NCBI GenBank assembly: GCA_017311185.1
Contig: JAESUZ010000344.1
Span: forward strand, 248,001 to 312,000
DNA length: 64,000 nucleotides
Source: Proteles cristata cristata
Taxonomy: Eukaryota; Chordata; Mammalia; Carnivora; Hyaenidae
Reading direction: 5' to 3'
Part shown: in pieces, positions 44,655 to 56,029 of the stretch
Layout of the letters: the number at the start of each line of letters is the position of its first letter
Position numbering within the stretch: position 1 is the stretch's first letter
Notes under the pieces: model-generated
What the model was told of the DNA's origin: nothing
Database searches by the model: none
Seen by the model: only the letters and a program-made list of their open reading frames with translations
Made by a program: the position numbers and the translations under genes

Positions 44655-45075
44655 GCTGCCAGCTGTATTGGCTTTCTTTCCTTGCACAACAATTTACCAG
44701 AAACCTAGCGGCTTAAAACAGCTGCCATTTATTATCTCACAGTCCTGTGGGTCAGCCATCCAGGTGAGCTCTGGGAGGTCTATGTTCAGTGTATCATAGG
44801 CTGAAATCAAGGTGCCACCTATGTTAGGTTGTGATCTGGAGGCTCTGGGGAAGAATGCACTTCCAAGCTCATTTAGATTATTGTCTGGATACAGTTCCTT
44901 CCAGTATGAGGTCTGTACTTCTTGGCTGGCTCTCAGTTGAGGACATTTCTCAGCAACCTGTGGCCACCCTCAATACTTCTCCTGTGGTCCCTGCATCTTC
45001 AGAGACAGCAGTCATGCACAGAAACCTTCCCAAGCTTCAAGTCTCTCTGGCTTTCCCCTTTGTTACCATAGGAGC
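44655..45075 (-). repeat. MaLR-type LTR (antisense)
   Basis: 'gcacaacaatttaccagaa', 'agcggcttaaaacagctg', 'tattatctcacagtcctgtg', 'aggctgaaatcaaggtg' and 'ggaagaatgcacttccaag' match, in order, the antisense strand of a common old LTR (MLT1 group, name from memory). Confidence 0.6.
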
Positions 45076-45239
45076 TCTCTTCTCTTAAGAGGTTATTTAT
45101 TTTAATGTATGGTTTTCATATAAAGTCATGAACAGTGTGCTACTAAGAGATTGGAGAAAAGCAAGAGAGCTGTATCTCATTTGCATTTTTAGAAGTAATT
45201 ATTTCTAAGGCCCAACTGGTGGTAATAGAACTACAATAA
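45076..45239. other. Unassigned DNA
   Basis: Nothing recognised. Confidence 0.3.
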
Positions 45240-45365
45240 ATGGGAACTGAGAGATGGGAGTTCAAGTCTTGGTTCTGGGACCATGAGTCTGGAGAGCTTT
45301 GGGCACATTTTCTGGGACTTGATTTCATCATATGTAAAATGCGATAGCTGGGCTCTTAGGGTCTG
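45240..45365 (+). repeat. MIR
   Basis: 'gggagttcaagtcttggtt', 'gctttgggcacattttct' and 'catcatatgtaaaatgcg' match MIR. Confidence 0.7.
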
Positions 45366-47420
45366 TTTTTTTCCTTCTTCTTTTTCCTTTTTTCTCTTCA
45401 CTCTCATTCTGCCTTCCTGGCAGACCTCATTAATCAACCATCTTACTCTTCCCTGCTGAGCTTGGACGCTGTCCTAGAATCCTTTTGACATGGCCCTCTG
45501 GGGAGTCACCAGCAATCTACTGGAGTTGGCACTAGAGATGAAACCTGTGTGTCATCCTAGCACTTGGAGGTCCTGTTTCATCTGAAATTTGAGGATTCTC
45601 TGAAATGAGAAATTATCAGTTCCCTTGGCCAAATTGCAGACAGCCAGAGAAGAGCCAGTTGGCCTTGGCTTTGGTTGTCATACAGACATCTGGGGAGTGG
45701 GTTCAGTTTTCAAGCCACAAATTGAGGTGTGCAGAAAAAGTCACTTTCTTTCCTTTTAATTGAACTTTGTTTCTAGTTTGAGCGCCTTTGCTGCCAAGTT
45801 GTTGAAATGAACTCGCAGTTAATTCACCGTACTCCCTTTGGCTCTCCTTGGGGCTGTTCTAAGTCTCGTGGACCTGTGTAGAGCCCAGGCAGAGAGGCAG
45901 AAGGGCTGCTGGCACTTTGCTGTCACCTGCCTGTAGAGACATCCTTGCTCCCAGTTGTCTTTGATTTTGTTCAGGAGAGACTAATTAACCCCCAAAACTC
46001 AGTAATACTTAAGTTATTTTCTTATTCAGGCAGAGTCCTCCATGTCTTGGACAATTATCCAGGGCATTGTTCATTCACCCGGTGATCAAGGAATAAGCTA
46101 TTTCTATCTTGTTTCAGCATAGAGCCTGTAGTTCCTCAGGCAGATAGGACAGAGTTGGAAGGTCATTGGGTGGCTCTTAACTGTGTTAGTTTGGATATGA
46201 CCCATGCCTTGGCATATCCATTGGCTGGGGCTGGATGCACGGCCCTGCCCATCCCTTGTGGGGCTGGAAAATGTGTATGTGTGTGGGTGACACGTGGCTC
46301 TCAAGCAAGCATTGCTGCCGTATACCACAGTTGTTGATTCATTTTCAGTTGCTTCTACATTTTCTCACCCTGACTGTAAGTCTTGAGCAGGTTGCCAGCT
46401 CCCTGTGCCCAAGCCGCTTTCAGCTGGTGAGGGAAGCTTTTGATTCTTCCTGTGCCTCTGGGCTTGGGAAGTGCTGGGTTGCTTGTGCTCTTCAGCCCAC
46501 CTGTACTACACGTGTATGTCTTTAGCCCACTTTCTTGGCAGGGGGGTTGCTTAATGCTTTATGCCAAACTGGTTTTGAGGCCCATAACATTGCCTGGCAG
46601 TATGCTATAAAAATCAGCCGGATGCTGGTGATTTTGATACCACTACATTTTGATAGAGACCCACCTCAGAAGCAGCCTGCATACCAGAGATCTGTGGTGA
46701 TTTCGGCCTTTGTTACTTGGGGCTTTGTGACTGGTCTACCTGCACCACCTGGTAATAAAACCCCTGTAGAGGTGGTGTTAAAGATGGTCACTGCGATTAA
46801 GAAGATTTCTGTTATTTATTGAATTGTGTATGATGACATCAAAGACCTACTGAGCTGGAATAGTAAACATCTTGTTCTACTAAAAGAAGTGATAGTTGTG
46901 AGATCACTGTGGGACCCTGCTGGCTTCCTACATTCTTAGGAGAACTGAAGATGCAGGTGTTTCCAGGTTCCCTAAAACTTTCTGGGGCTTCTTCGTGTCC
47001 TCTGTCTCAGACTTGGCCAATGTGGGGTGGTGAGGACTCAGGGCTCCTTCCCACCGACCCTTCCTAGGGACATTCCTTGGTTTCCTCTGAGAATTCACCA
47101 ACATTTCCAGCCTGCGGAAATTTCTCACTGTGGGCACTGGTGAGCACAGGTGAGCAGGGGGAGTGGGCAGAAGTGGCTCCCGCTTCCTCTGACCCATTCT
47201 TCCTAGGCTTAGTTTATCCCTGAGCTCTTTATTAGAGAAAGTTCAAAGTCAAGCCTTAACCTCCGGGTCCTGTGTGTGGGCTGCGAGGAGAACTGTCTCT
47301 CCTCCTGGTTAATCCATTAAAATATTACTCTGTTTCATCATACTCTTACTCTGTCTTGCATGCTGTAAACGTGTCACTTGAGAGGGCAGGACAGACTTTT
47401 GTGGTCCCCCATGCCCAACA
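45366..47420. other. Repeat-poor unassigned DNA
   Basis: No repeat family recognised across 2 kb. A 95-codon frame (46535-46822) and others have no recognisable domain. Confidence 0.4.
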
Positions 47421-47526
47421 CAAGGATCTGTGTTGGTGAGGAAACCTGCTGTGGAATTTGTGAAGGTCTCAGATTTGTTCTTTCCTCTTGTCCAGCTGTG
47501 CTTATTGGCTGGAAAGAGGGTTTGGA
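47421..47526 (+). repeat. Source copy of a 106-bp local duplication
   Basis: Aligns without gaps to 47897-48002 with 10 mismatches (about 90.6% identity, counted by eye). It sits in unique sequence, so this is probably the parent copy. Confidence 0.9.
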
Positions 47527-47828
47527 TTTGTCTCATTACTCTTGGTTGCTGGGCCCTTCTTCCTTTCTCAACTGTTCATAAGTTCAAAGAGATTTTTCTC
47601 TCCATTTTTCTGTTTTTCTCTGTCTCTATTTATCTCCATTTCTTTCTCTCTGTGTCTCTGTCCTTCTCTCACACATTTCCGCCTCTCCCCCATCACATTC
47701 TAGCTTCTCTGATTTATTTCCCATAGCTTTCTTTAACCTGCCAATCATCACCTTGTCTGCCTTCATTCCTCTTTGTGTTATTCACTCTATTGGAAATGAC
47801 TTTCTCATGACATCTAAGCTAAGTTTTT
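47527..47828. other. C/T-rich unassigned DNA
   Basis: T/C-rich sequence; no repeat family recognised. Confidence 0.35.
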
Positions 47829-47836
47829 CCCATTAA

Positions 47837-48158
47837 AAACATATTTATTTTTGATTTTTTGGTTTATTTTATATTCGTAGAGAGAGAAAGAGAGAGCAAG
47901 GATATGCTTTGGTGAGGAAACTTGTTGTGGAATTTGTGAAGGTCTCAGGTTTGTTCTTTCCTCTTGTCCTGCTGTGCTTATTGGTTAGAAAGAAGGTTTG
48001 GAGCAGAGGGGAGGGGCAGAGAGGTGGAGACAGATTCTGAAGCAGCTTCTAGGCTCCATGCCATCAGCACAGAGCCTGACGTGGAGCTTGAACTCACAAG
48101 CAGTGAGATCATGACCTGAGCTGAAGTTGGATGGTTAACCAACTGAGCCACCCAGGCA
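47837..48158 (-). repeat. CanSINE carrying a 106-bp insertion
   Basis: Antisense CanSINE: T-rich tail, 'gagagagaaagagagagc', then 106 foreign bases (47897-48002), then 'gcagaggggaggggcagag', 'gagatcatgacctgagctg' and 'gccacccaggcac'. 'cccattaa' flanks both sides (47829-47836 and 48159-48166). Confidence 0.92.
47897..48002 (+). repeat. 106-bp duplicated block inside the SINE
   Basis: Copy of 47421-47526 in the same orientation, 476 bp downstream. It replaces or interrupts the GA-rich part of the SINE between 'gagagagc' and 'gcagagg'. Confidence 0.92.
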
Positions 48159-48166
48159 CCCATTAA

Positions 48167-48171
48167 TTATT

Positions 48172-48213
<42 letters not shown>

Positions 48214-48360
48214 CAGAGAGAGGACTGAAGAGAATCCGAAGCAGGGTCTGTGCTGTCAGCACAGAGCCCTATGTGGGGCTCAATCTCATGAACTGTGAGA
48301 TCATGACCTGAGCTAAAATCAAGAGTCGGATGCTCAACTGATTGAGCCACTCAGCTTCCC
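48167..48360 (-). repeat. CanSINE, second of a tandem pair
   Basis: Antisense copy starting directly at the TSD of the previous SINE: (GA)18 at 48175-48210, 'ctgtcagcacagagccct', 'gagatcatgacctgagct' and 'attgagccactcagcttc'. A third 'cccatt' copy follows at 48368. Confidence 0.9.
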
Positions 48361-48554
48361 CAATCTTCCCCATTTTAAAAAATCTTTTATGAAGCAGTAT
48401 GTATAAAATGTAGAAAATATGGCAAATAACAAATATGTATTTCTGTATTTATAGAATTATTTTTATCTATGCAGAGGCATTTAGGAAATACAGAGAAGTG
48501 TAAAGTAGAAGGCAAAACCCCATAACTTTATCACTTAGTTATAAGCATTTTAAT
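48361..48554. other. AT-rich unassigned DNA
   Basis: Nothing recognised. Confidence 0.3.
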
Positions 48555-48688
48555 TTTCCCTTCCCTTCCCTTCCCTTCCCTTCCCTTCCCTTCCCTTCCC
48601 TTCCTCCCCCCTCCTCTCCTCTCCTCTCCTCTGCTCTCCTCTCCTCTCCTCCTCCCTCTCTCCCTCCCTCCCTTCCTTCCTTCCTTCC
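48555..48688. repeat. Polypyrimidine tract, (CCCTT)n then (CCTCT)n and (CCTT)n
   Basis: 134 bp nearly all C/T: pure (CCCTT)n to about 48603, then CCTCT units, then CCTT units. A single G interrupts it at about 48633. Minus-strand frames through it read only Arg/Glu/Gly/Lys and are not genes. Confidence 0.96.
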
Positions 48689-48849
48689 AACTCTGATACA
48701 TTTGTCTGAGGGATACCCTTGATTCTGAAGTCCACCTCAAGTGCAGGTCTCTTCAGGTTCCTTTGTGTACAGTCATCCCCACCTAAGAAAGGTGGCATGT
48801 TCCTCGGCATCCCTAAAATGATGGTGCTCCTGATCATCACTGTGTGCTC
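48689..48849. other. Unassigned DNA
   Basis: Nothing recognised. Confidence 0.3.
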
Positions 48850-49395
48850 TAGGTCACTATATAGCAGATGACCCTAACATACGTAACTTAAAACAGCAAC
48901 AACAAAATGTGTTATTCCACAGTGTCTGTAGGTCAGGAATCAGAGCAGAACCTAACTGAGTCCTCTGCATCTGTTACAGGCTACAATCCAACTATCAGTC
49001 AGCTGTCTTCTCCTCTGAAGGAGGAGTCCTGCTATCTGGTGTCAGTGCCTTTGTGGCTTAGGGGAGGGTCTGCTTCCAGGCTCACTTGCATGCATGGTTG
49101 TTGGACTGAATACATCAGGTCCTTTCTGGCTGTTGGCTGGAGGCTTCCCTCAGGTGTTTGTCCTGTGAGTTTCTCTGTAGAGCATCTTTAACATGGTGGC
49201 TGGTTTTCATCCAATGGAGCATGTGAGAAAGCAAGAAGAGGCAAGCAAGAGAGGAGCTAGAGTACTTTTACAGTCTAATCCTGGAGGTGGCATCACATTA
49301 CTTTTAGTCATACCCTGTTCAGTAGAAAGAAGTCACCAAGTCCAACCACACTCTTGGGAGGGGGATTCCACAAAGGCACTGACACCAGATAGCAG
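48850..49395 (-). repeat. MaLR-type LTR (antisense)
   Basis: 'cgtaacttaaaacagcaac', 'ctgtaggtcaggaatcaga', 'tggctgttggctggaggctt', 'aacatggtggctggttttc' and 'agaagtcaccaagtccaac' follow the antisense order of an old MLT1-like LTR. Confidence 0.6.
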
Positions 49396-49559
49396 GACGG
49401 GACCGTTGGGGGCACCCTGGTGGCTGTCTGCTGCAGACAGGCTTGCATAGGAGTGGCCGGCTCTCCCATAATGGACTCTCCCTGATCAAGTTCGTATCTA
49501 CATCTGTCACAGTTTAGTCAGATAATACATCTTGCACGTGGGGTGGGCACTCAGAATCC
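49396..49559. other. Unassigned DNA
   Basis: Nothing recognised. Confidence 0.3.
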
Positions 49560-49745
49560 TGCCCCTTTGGGCTCTAAGAACATGTGCTTTCCTCTTAGTG
49601 GCCTCAGCTCCTTCCTCCCTCTGTGCCTTGCTGGGTAAAGCTTCCGGGCTTTCAGGTCTCAGCTCATGTACCCCACTCCCAGGTGGGTGGTTCTAACTTC
49701 TTTCATGCCATCAACCACTTGGACAGTCTGACACTGACTCTTTCT
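49560..49745 (+). repeat. L2 fragment
   Basis: 'gcctcagctccttcctccct', 'gctttcaggtctcagctcat' and 'tggttctaacttctttcatg' resemble the L2 3' half. Confidence 0.5.
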
Positions 49746-51914
49746 TGGAAAAATACATTTTCAAGTTCATAAAGTAAAATGAATAGAATATAAGAAAGCC
49801 CAATTATAATGAAATACAGTTATCAAAATATAATCCCATGGATATATGATATAGTGATTATGTGCTTATTTATTAACACCTTCAATAGCAAGATCCAGTA
49901 ATGGGTTTAATTTCAAAATAGTGATGACAGTAAGTGCAGCTTTGAGATACCAGCAATAATTAAGATGTGGTAGGAAAGTGTCTGATTTCTGTTGGTGATA
50001 AAGTCTCAGATTCTTCTCATATGACTTTTATTTGTTTACATTCAGAATTCAAGGGATGGTAAATTTCAATGAGACATTAGTGAAAATCAAGATATTATTT
50101 TTTGGACATCCTGAACCCCTGATTAAGGACCCCCCCCCACCTGAAGGAATAGGTTAGCTGTCTCTGTGCATGTCCCACTATCTTTTCTTCCTGCACACCC
50201 CACTTCCACTGCCCCCAGATTAAGGTGAACTTGCTTGATCTCTAGCTGCAGAGTGGAATGGCCAGCCGGGTCCCCATCAGAAACATGAAGCTGGCGTGAA
50301 GAGCAGAGGAAGGGCAGTTTGATAGGAAAATGAAAGCAAACAGGGGAGTCCTTCCTGATGGGGTAGCAAGGAGTTTGGTGTTCTGCTGCAGGGAGAGCAG
50401 AGACTAGGGTGAGCTGGAACAGAGCTGCTGTGCTCCTGTGTGACAGAGTGCGGGGGGTGGGGGAAGGGGATGTGGAGGGCATCGTCCTACGTATTTCCAT
50501 GAGATTGAGGTAAAGATTCAAATTGTATATTGTCTGGCTGCCCTACCATTGCACCTGCAAGCTTGTCTCTAGGATAGCACTGGACCGTGAGGTGGGCATT
50601 CTTAGATTGGGTTGCTCACGCACGACCCTGTGGGGACCAGGGTTGACATACCACGTCCAAGGGCCAATCTGGCCTGCCGCCTGGTCTCGCACAGCTCCAG
50701 TTTTCAAATGTGGGGCAAGATTCTCTTCCAGATGCCATATGGCCTGGGTGCTGCTCCCTGGCTTGGAGGTGGTGCTTGCAGAGAGCGAGCTAGCCGGGAA
50801 ACTCCCTGCACCATCGTGGCCTTCAGATCATGCCCCTGCACAAAGCCACCCTGCAGCACTGGGCTGCCACTGTTTAAAAATAAACTTCTGCACTTTTCTT
50901 GCCTCTTTAAAGCATGCTAGTATCGATAGCCCAGCAACAAAGCCAACAGAATCAAATTAGCATTCTTTAATGTACACGGATTCTGTGAAGATATCTAATT
51001 CACTGCTATAAATGGACTTGTTTCCTCATTGCCCAAAGCCTCGCCCCCTCCCCTGTGAGGCTCCGGTGATGAAGAGATTGGCTGTGTCACTTTGATGACT
51101 CATTTAATTCCCAGTTACATGAGTGGAATGAACAAGTCCAAGGCGAGGGTGAGGTGCAGATTCTGACTAAAGAATTGAAACATCACAAGCAATTTCAGTG
51201 GCACCTCTCCGCCCTGGCTGCAGGCAGGTGGTCAGGACTTCTGCTGTGTGCACACGAGGGTGAACCAAACAAGATGACCCTGCTATTATGCATCTCCAAG
51301 TAGAGCTAAGTAATTTCCCCAGGGACAGCGGATTTATTAAATATTGGAATCCTGACAAGCTCTGTTGCTCTCTGGCTCTCTGGTAATGTGCCCTGCCCAG
51401 AGACGACCTTGACTGTGTTGAGGCTACACTTGGCCTGTTCCTTGCGGGTGCAGCTTTCACAGAAAGGCCTTGTCTGCATGTGGCAAGAGGATGTTTGACT
51501 TTCTAGAACTTTTCTTTTCCATCCTGCTATATGCACTGTCGTGTGAGCAACACTACACTCGCAGGTGTGAGCACAACTCTGGGGTAGTCCTAATAATTGA
51601 AACTTTTTTGAACCATAGAGTCTCTGGCATGAAGCTCTCTCTGCCTTCAGACTGAGGACTGAGGCAGTCAGTGTTTGGGGCTTGTGTTTTGTGTAGCTCC
51701 CTCAAGTACTCAAGGTGGGTAGGAGGTGTGATCAGGGTATGACCCAAGTGTTCTGTTTTGGTAAAGCCTGAAATGGAGGTTCCCTAAATGATAACGTATA
51801 TACTGAGTTTTCCGTAGTAGAGATGACCCGACTCTCCACCTATGGATCTCAACAGCAATTTCTTTAATACAACAAGTAGGCCTGAAAGGGAAACCAGCAA
51901 GGATGACTTGTTTC
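49746..51914. other. Repeat-poor DNA
   Basis: Mostly unrecognised. 'gggccaatctggcctgccg' near 50660 may be a scrap of a hAT-type transposon. A 145-codon plus-strand frame (50523-50960) overlaps a second frame and shows no domain. A TGACTCA (AP-1 consensus) lies at 51096-51102 in a block that looks conserved-like by eye. Confidence 0.4.
51096..51102 (+). promoter_or_regulatory. AP-1 consensus heptamer
   Basis: Exact TGACTCA within 'gatgactcatttaattc'. A seven-base match occurs by chance every few kilobases, so binding is only a possibility. Confidence 0.2.
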
Positions 51915-52165
51915 TTTATTTAACACATATTTGTTGTGCACCGGTGCCTCTTAGAACTCAGGCGTGGTGCTGGTGTGCAGTGGGGAGAAACACACAAATA
52001 CTTCTTGTTTGTGAAAGTTCTAACCTAGGAGAGGGGACAAAAGTAAATGGTAAATATGAAGTGTGAGGTACTTTGAAGTCCATGAGCAATGGTACTGAGA
52101 GAACAAAGAGGGGGTAATCAGGGCAGGCCTCAGAGAGGAGGTGACATGGAGGGTGAGAGCTGATG
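51915..52165 (+). repeat. Ancient mammalian repeat
   Basis: 'atttgttgtgcaccggtgcc', 'gtgaaagttctaacctagg', 'ggcaggcctcagagagg' and 'aggtgacatggagggtgag' match the old 'gagcttacattctag...gaggaggtgacattt' family. Confidence 0.65.
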
Positions 52166-52199
52166 TGGCCAGGCCTGCTTCAGTGCCTCTCACTGACAG

Positions 52200-52610
52200 T
52201 CATTCCCTGAGCTCAAGTGAGGACCGCCTCCCAGCCTGCTTTCTCTCATGTACCCCTCAGTCTCTTGCCTGTTTTGTTTGCCTTTGCACTGCTGAGCCCT
52301 CTGTATGATCCTCTGATGTCTTCTCTTTCTTACCAGAGTGCTGCTCATCCTTTAGGCCTCAGCATAGGCAGCCCTTCCTCTGCGCAGTCCTTTGTGATTC
52401 TTGAGTTTGGAAGGAGTACCACTCCTAGAAATTTCCTGCACGTCTCCCTTCCCTGTATTGCCTTCCCTTGTCATGGTGGTGAGCATGCTGCTGTCTTGCT
52501 TTCCTCCTTTGTGAGGCTGTGACTTCCCAGAGGGCACAGACCGTGGCTGTCTCATTCATCCCTCCATCTCTGGCCTCCACGCTAGTCACCAGCACACTCA
52601 GGCACAGCTG
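52200..52610 (+). repeat. L2 LINE 3' half
   Basis: 'gtttgcctttgcactgctg', 'tgctcatcctttaggcctc', 'ggcagcccttcctctgcg', 'acttcccagagggcacaga' and 'gtggctgtctcattcatcc' match L2 in order. Confidence 0.75.
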
Positions 52611-53569
52611 AGGCTGTGGTTCTAGAAGGTGTTGGAGTTGAGAGGAGGAAGGCAGCACGCAGGGCACAGTGGGAAGTGTGAAAGCACATGCCGAGAATGC
52701 ACCAATCTCACCCAGGGATGGAAAGAACAGTGTAGAGTAAAACTGCATCAAGAGCTGTACCCTCTCTTCCTGGCTATGGGCTAGTGGGAATGTTTTGTGA
52801 TTTCTGAAACAGGAAGGCATCACTATTTTTGTGTAGATTCTTAATATATTTTGTTCCCTAATCTCTCCCGTTGTGCATCCAAGTAGCCAAAAAGCATGTG
52901 GCTACTTAACTGTGTTTGATAGACCAGGTGGCTGATGTGTAGGGAGTTCTGGTAAACCTATTCCCTTTCCTCCCTGCGTCACGATGGACCATGAGGGGAG
53001 AATGGCTAGGCTCTGGGGAGAGGAGGTCGACCTCGGACCCCAGAACTTGCTCAAACGTGGCTGCCCTGTGATGAGGTAGTTATTCGCTCCTTAAACTACT
53101 GAGCGCACATGCTCATGTGCAGCCTCACACTCCTCAGAGAACCCATGGAATGCCCAGAGGGTGTGGTTACATTTTATTGGTGTCTTCCATTCTCTGCAGA
53201 TTCTTGCTGGGAAGAGGTGAGTTTGTTGTATAGAATTAAAGCCTCAAATAATGAGCTTAAACACTGTGTTAGTGCGACTCTTAGGAGGTGAGGCCAGTCT
53301 GAGTAGTAAAATTTCCTGGCAGTTGGGAATAGCTGTTTACCTCCAGAGGCTGTGCATTCCCCGTGGTACTTATGTGGGCATGTGATGGGGTTTCTACCAT
53401 GTTGTCCAGACCCAGCACTGCTCTCCGAACTGCCCAGGGTGGAGGCCTGCTTCCATGTGTTAAGGAAAACCATTAATTGCTTGCTGTCTCTGCCTCTCAA
53501 CATTTATAATATTAAACAGAAAGCATTTATTCCTTAGGTGGTCTCAGCAAATCGAAGTTTGACTAACAA
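52611..53569. other. Unassigned DNA
   Basis: No repeat or gene recognised with confidence. Confidence 0.4.
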
Positions 53570-53850
53570 AAGCAATGGTAACAACAAATGTATTTATTGA
53601 CATAGAAAACTCTTCATCACATAATATGTAAAAATACTTCATAAAGTGGCATATATGGTAGAATTCCAGCCAGTTAAAATATGTGTTCAACATAGAGGAA
53701 AAAAATGAAGGACTTACAACCAAAATATTAGTTTATGTTTTTTTGGTGGTGGGAGTGGGGAGAGTTGGTGGAATTATCACAGGATTTCCTATTTTGATTA
53801 TCTGTAATTTTTTTCAATGAACATTTATTAAAGTTTTTAATTAACAAAGA
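53570..53850 (+). repeat. Old L1M 3' fragment
   Basis: 'gtttttttggtggtgggag', 'tttcctattttgattatct' and 'ttcaatgaacatttatta' resemble old L1M 3' UTR sequence. Confidence 0.5.
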
Positions 53851-55028
53851 TATGGAGAATTAAACTTTGGAACCGAGTAAATATAAGCTCTTTTATGCTG
53901 CCTTATAAGACTGGGTTGGGATGCTAATAGCCCTTCTGGATAGTAGCCATTACCTAAGTAACAGATCATTAGGTATGAAGGACAGATGCGTCAGTGTAGA
54001 GACAGAGGGGTGCTGTGTGTGTGTGGTTCTGGGGCATGCACACCCTCACGGAAAGCGGTCATATGTGTGCGTGGAGCTGAGGGATGGGAGCATGGGAGAC
54101 CTCATGTCAATATCATGTGCATTTCTAAACCTCTAAAGGGATCTAAAAAAAGAAGTGACTGTGCCACAAGCTGTACTGTCTTCCCAGTTCTGAAGTCACC
54201 AACCCGTGTGCTGGTATCTGAGGTTGCAGTGGTCATTTACATCTTCATTAGCTACATATAATGTAATGAGGGGAAATACACTAGACAAGTAAATATGTAA
54301 ACATAACACAAACTGTGATAGGTATTATGAAACAGCAAACATGAGAGAGTAAGAACCACCCTTTCCCTGGGAATCAGCCCACCAATGAGCACAGACTTTC
54401 AGTTTTGGCTTCTTTGCAATTGAATACAGTCATTATTAACTGAAACACAAACCATATCATGGTGGTTACCATTGTTTGTGCTTATAGATTAAAATCTGTT
54501 ATCAAATAGGGAGCCATGTATTCAAGAAATAGGTCTTTAGTTCTGAAGGCAATTTTACCTTGCGATGAAGCAGTTGTGTGCTGAGGAATGTGGCTTTACA
54601 TGATAACTAATGTAATTTTTACCTTAAAAAAAAAAAAGAAAGGGATTGATTTATGCTCTGAGTGGGGCTTAGAAATGTGATTATAATTATAGGATACAAA
54701 TTGCAGAATCTCAGTGAGAAGAAATCTTGTCCAAAGAGAATTAATAAAAAATGGGGAGTCAAGTAGTGGAAAAGATGCCAGTCCAGCTGTCCCAGGTTCT
54801 TGATCTTCATCCAGTCAGGAATATCAGCTGTCGACTGCTCTGGAGTAAATCCTTTCCCTCTCTGGGGTCAGAGTGCTTCCTCTGAGTAGTTAGAGGTAGA
54901 CTTTAAGGTACCCCATGGTGTTTGGCAGTATTTATGGTCACAGAATATCACGTGAAGATTGGGTTTCTGGATTATTTTATCTGAAATTTAGACATGAGAA
55001 CAAGATTCTTAATGGGTAAGTGTCTTGC
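53851..55028. other. Mostly unassigned DNA
   Basis: 54255-54360 ('aagtaaatatgtaaacata', 'gataggtattatgaaaca') may be another fragment of the ancient repeat family. An A12 tract lies at 54626-54637. No gene recognised. Confidence 0.4.
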
Positions 55029-55043
55029 GTTTAGATACTTATT

Positions 55044-55260
55044 TTTTTAATGTTTTATTTATTTCTAGGAGAGAGTGAGAGAGGCAGTGTGAGCAGGGGA
55101 GGGTCAGAGAGAGAGGGAGTCACAGACTCTGAAACAGGCTCCAGGCTTTGAGCTGGCAGTCAGCACAGAGCCCGACACGGGGCTCGAACCCATGAACTGC
55201 GAGATCATGACCCAAGCGAAAGTCGGACGCTTAACCGACTAAGCCACCCAGGAGCCCCGA
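55044..55260 (-). repeat. CanSINE (young felid subfamily)
   Basis: Antisense copy: 'tttaatgttttatttattt', 'cagtgtgagcaggggagg', 'cccgacacggggctcg', 'aagcgaaagtcggacgc' and head 'cacccaggagcccc'. Perfect 15-bp TSD 'gtttagatacttatt' (55029-55043 and 55261-55275). Confidence 0.97.
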
Positions 55261-55275
55261 GTTTAGATACTTATT

Positions 55276-55639
55276 AACTGTAAGAGCAGGTAAAGTTTTT
55301 AAGGAAGTGTTCATGGCAATGGAAGGAAATTGCTTTAGTGGCTTATTATATGGACCCGGCGTTCATTGTCCAGAGTGATGCTTTGAAGACAGGATTTAAT
55401 CAGTGGTATTAGAAAGCGAGTGTTGTGTGTGTGCATAATTTCATGAGTTGTGATAAATCACTGGTGATCATACTTCTTTTGTACACTGTGTTTGTTGATA
55501 ATCCAGTGTTGTTCTTGATCTTCCACCACCAGAGGGGTTTCTGTGCAGGAGGGACTACTGATTTCTTCACTCCAGCTCTGAGATGTGAGTGTACATAGAT
55601 GTCGGCTGTATAAAAACTTGTCTTCTTTTTTCCTTTTAA
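55276..55639. other. Unassigned DNA
   Basis: Nothing recognised. Confidence 0.35.
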
Positions 55640-55810
55640 GTCATTAAAAGCTTTATTAACTTTTATACCAATATTAATTTTTTTGTTTTGACAAATGACA
55701 CAGTTCAGTATAATGTTAGAGGAAGTTGGGTGAAGGCTATATGGGGACTCTCTACTTCCTTTACAACTCTTCTGTAAATCTAAAATTATTTCAAAATAAA
55801 TCTATTTAAG
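55640..55810 (+). repeat. Old L1M 3' end
   Basis: 'gaggaagttgggtgaaggc', 'tatggggactctctact' and 'ctgtaaatctaaaattatt' are the classic L1M 3' terminus. Confidence 0.8.
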
Positions 55811-56029
55811 GAATAAGTTTTATTAAAATATCTTTTAATTGTAAGGATGATATCTAATATACTCTAAGCGGTAACCATCTCTGTGTTAATGAACAACTTC
55901 AGTGTGAGCATAAAGCGTAAAAACTAAATTTGGTTGGAAGAAAGCTCCTTCAGCGTTAGAGCATCTTAATGAAAACAGTCATCAGATTGCCTGCCTCAGT
56001 CATTTTTCTAAAATCAGAATCAGAAGAGG
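55811..56029. other. AT-rich unassigned DNA
   Basis: Nothing recognised. Confidence 0.3.

Noticed and set aside
48531..48840. Minus-strand frames rich in Arg, Glu, Gly and Lys
   Set aside because: They are translations of the polypyrimidine tract, not a real low-complexity protein.
50523..50960. 145-codon plus-strand open frame
   Set aside because: A second long frame overlaps it, composition is not gene-like, and no domain or splice pattern is visible.
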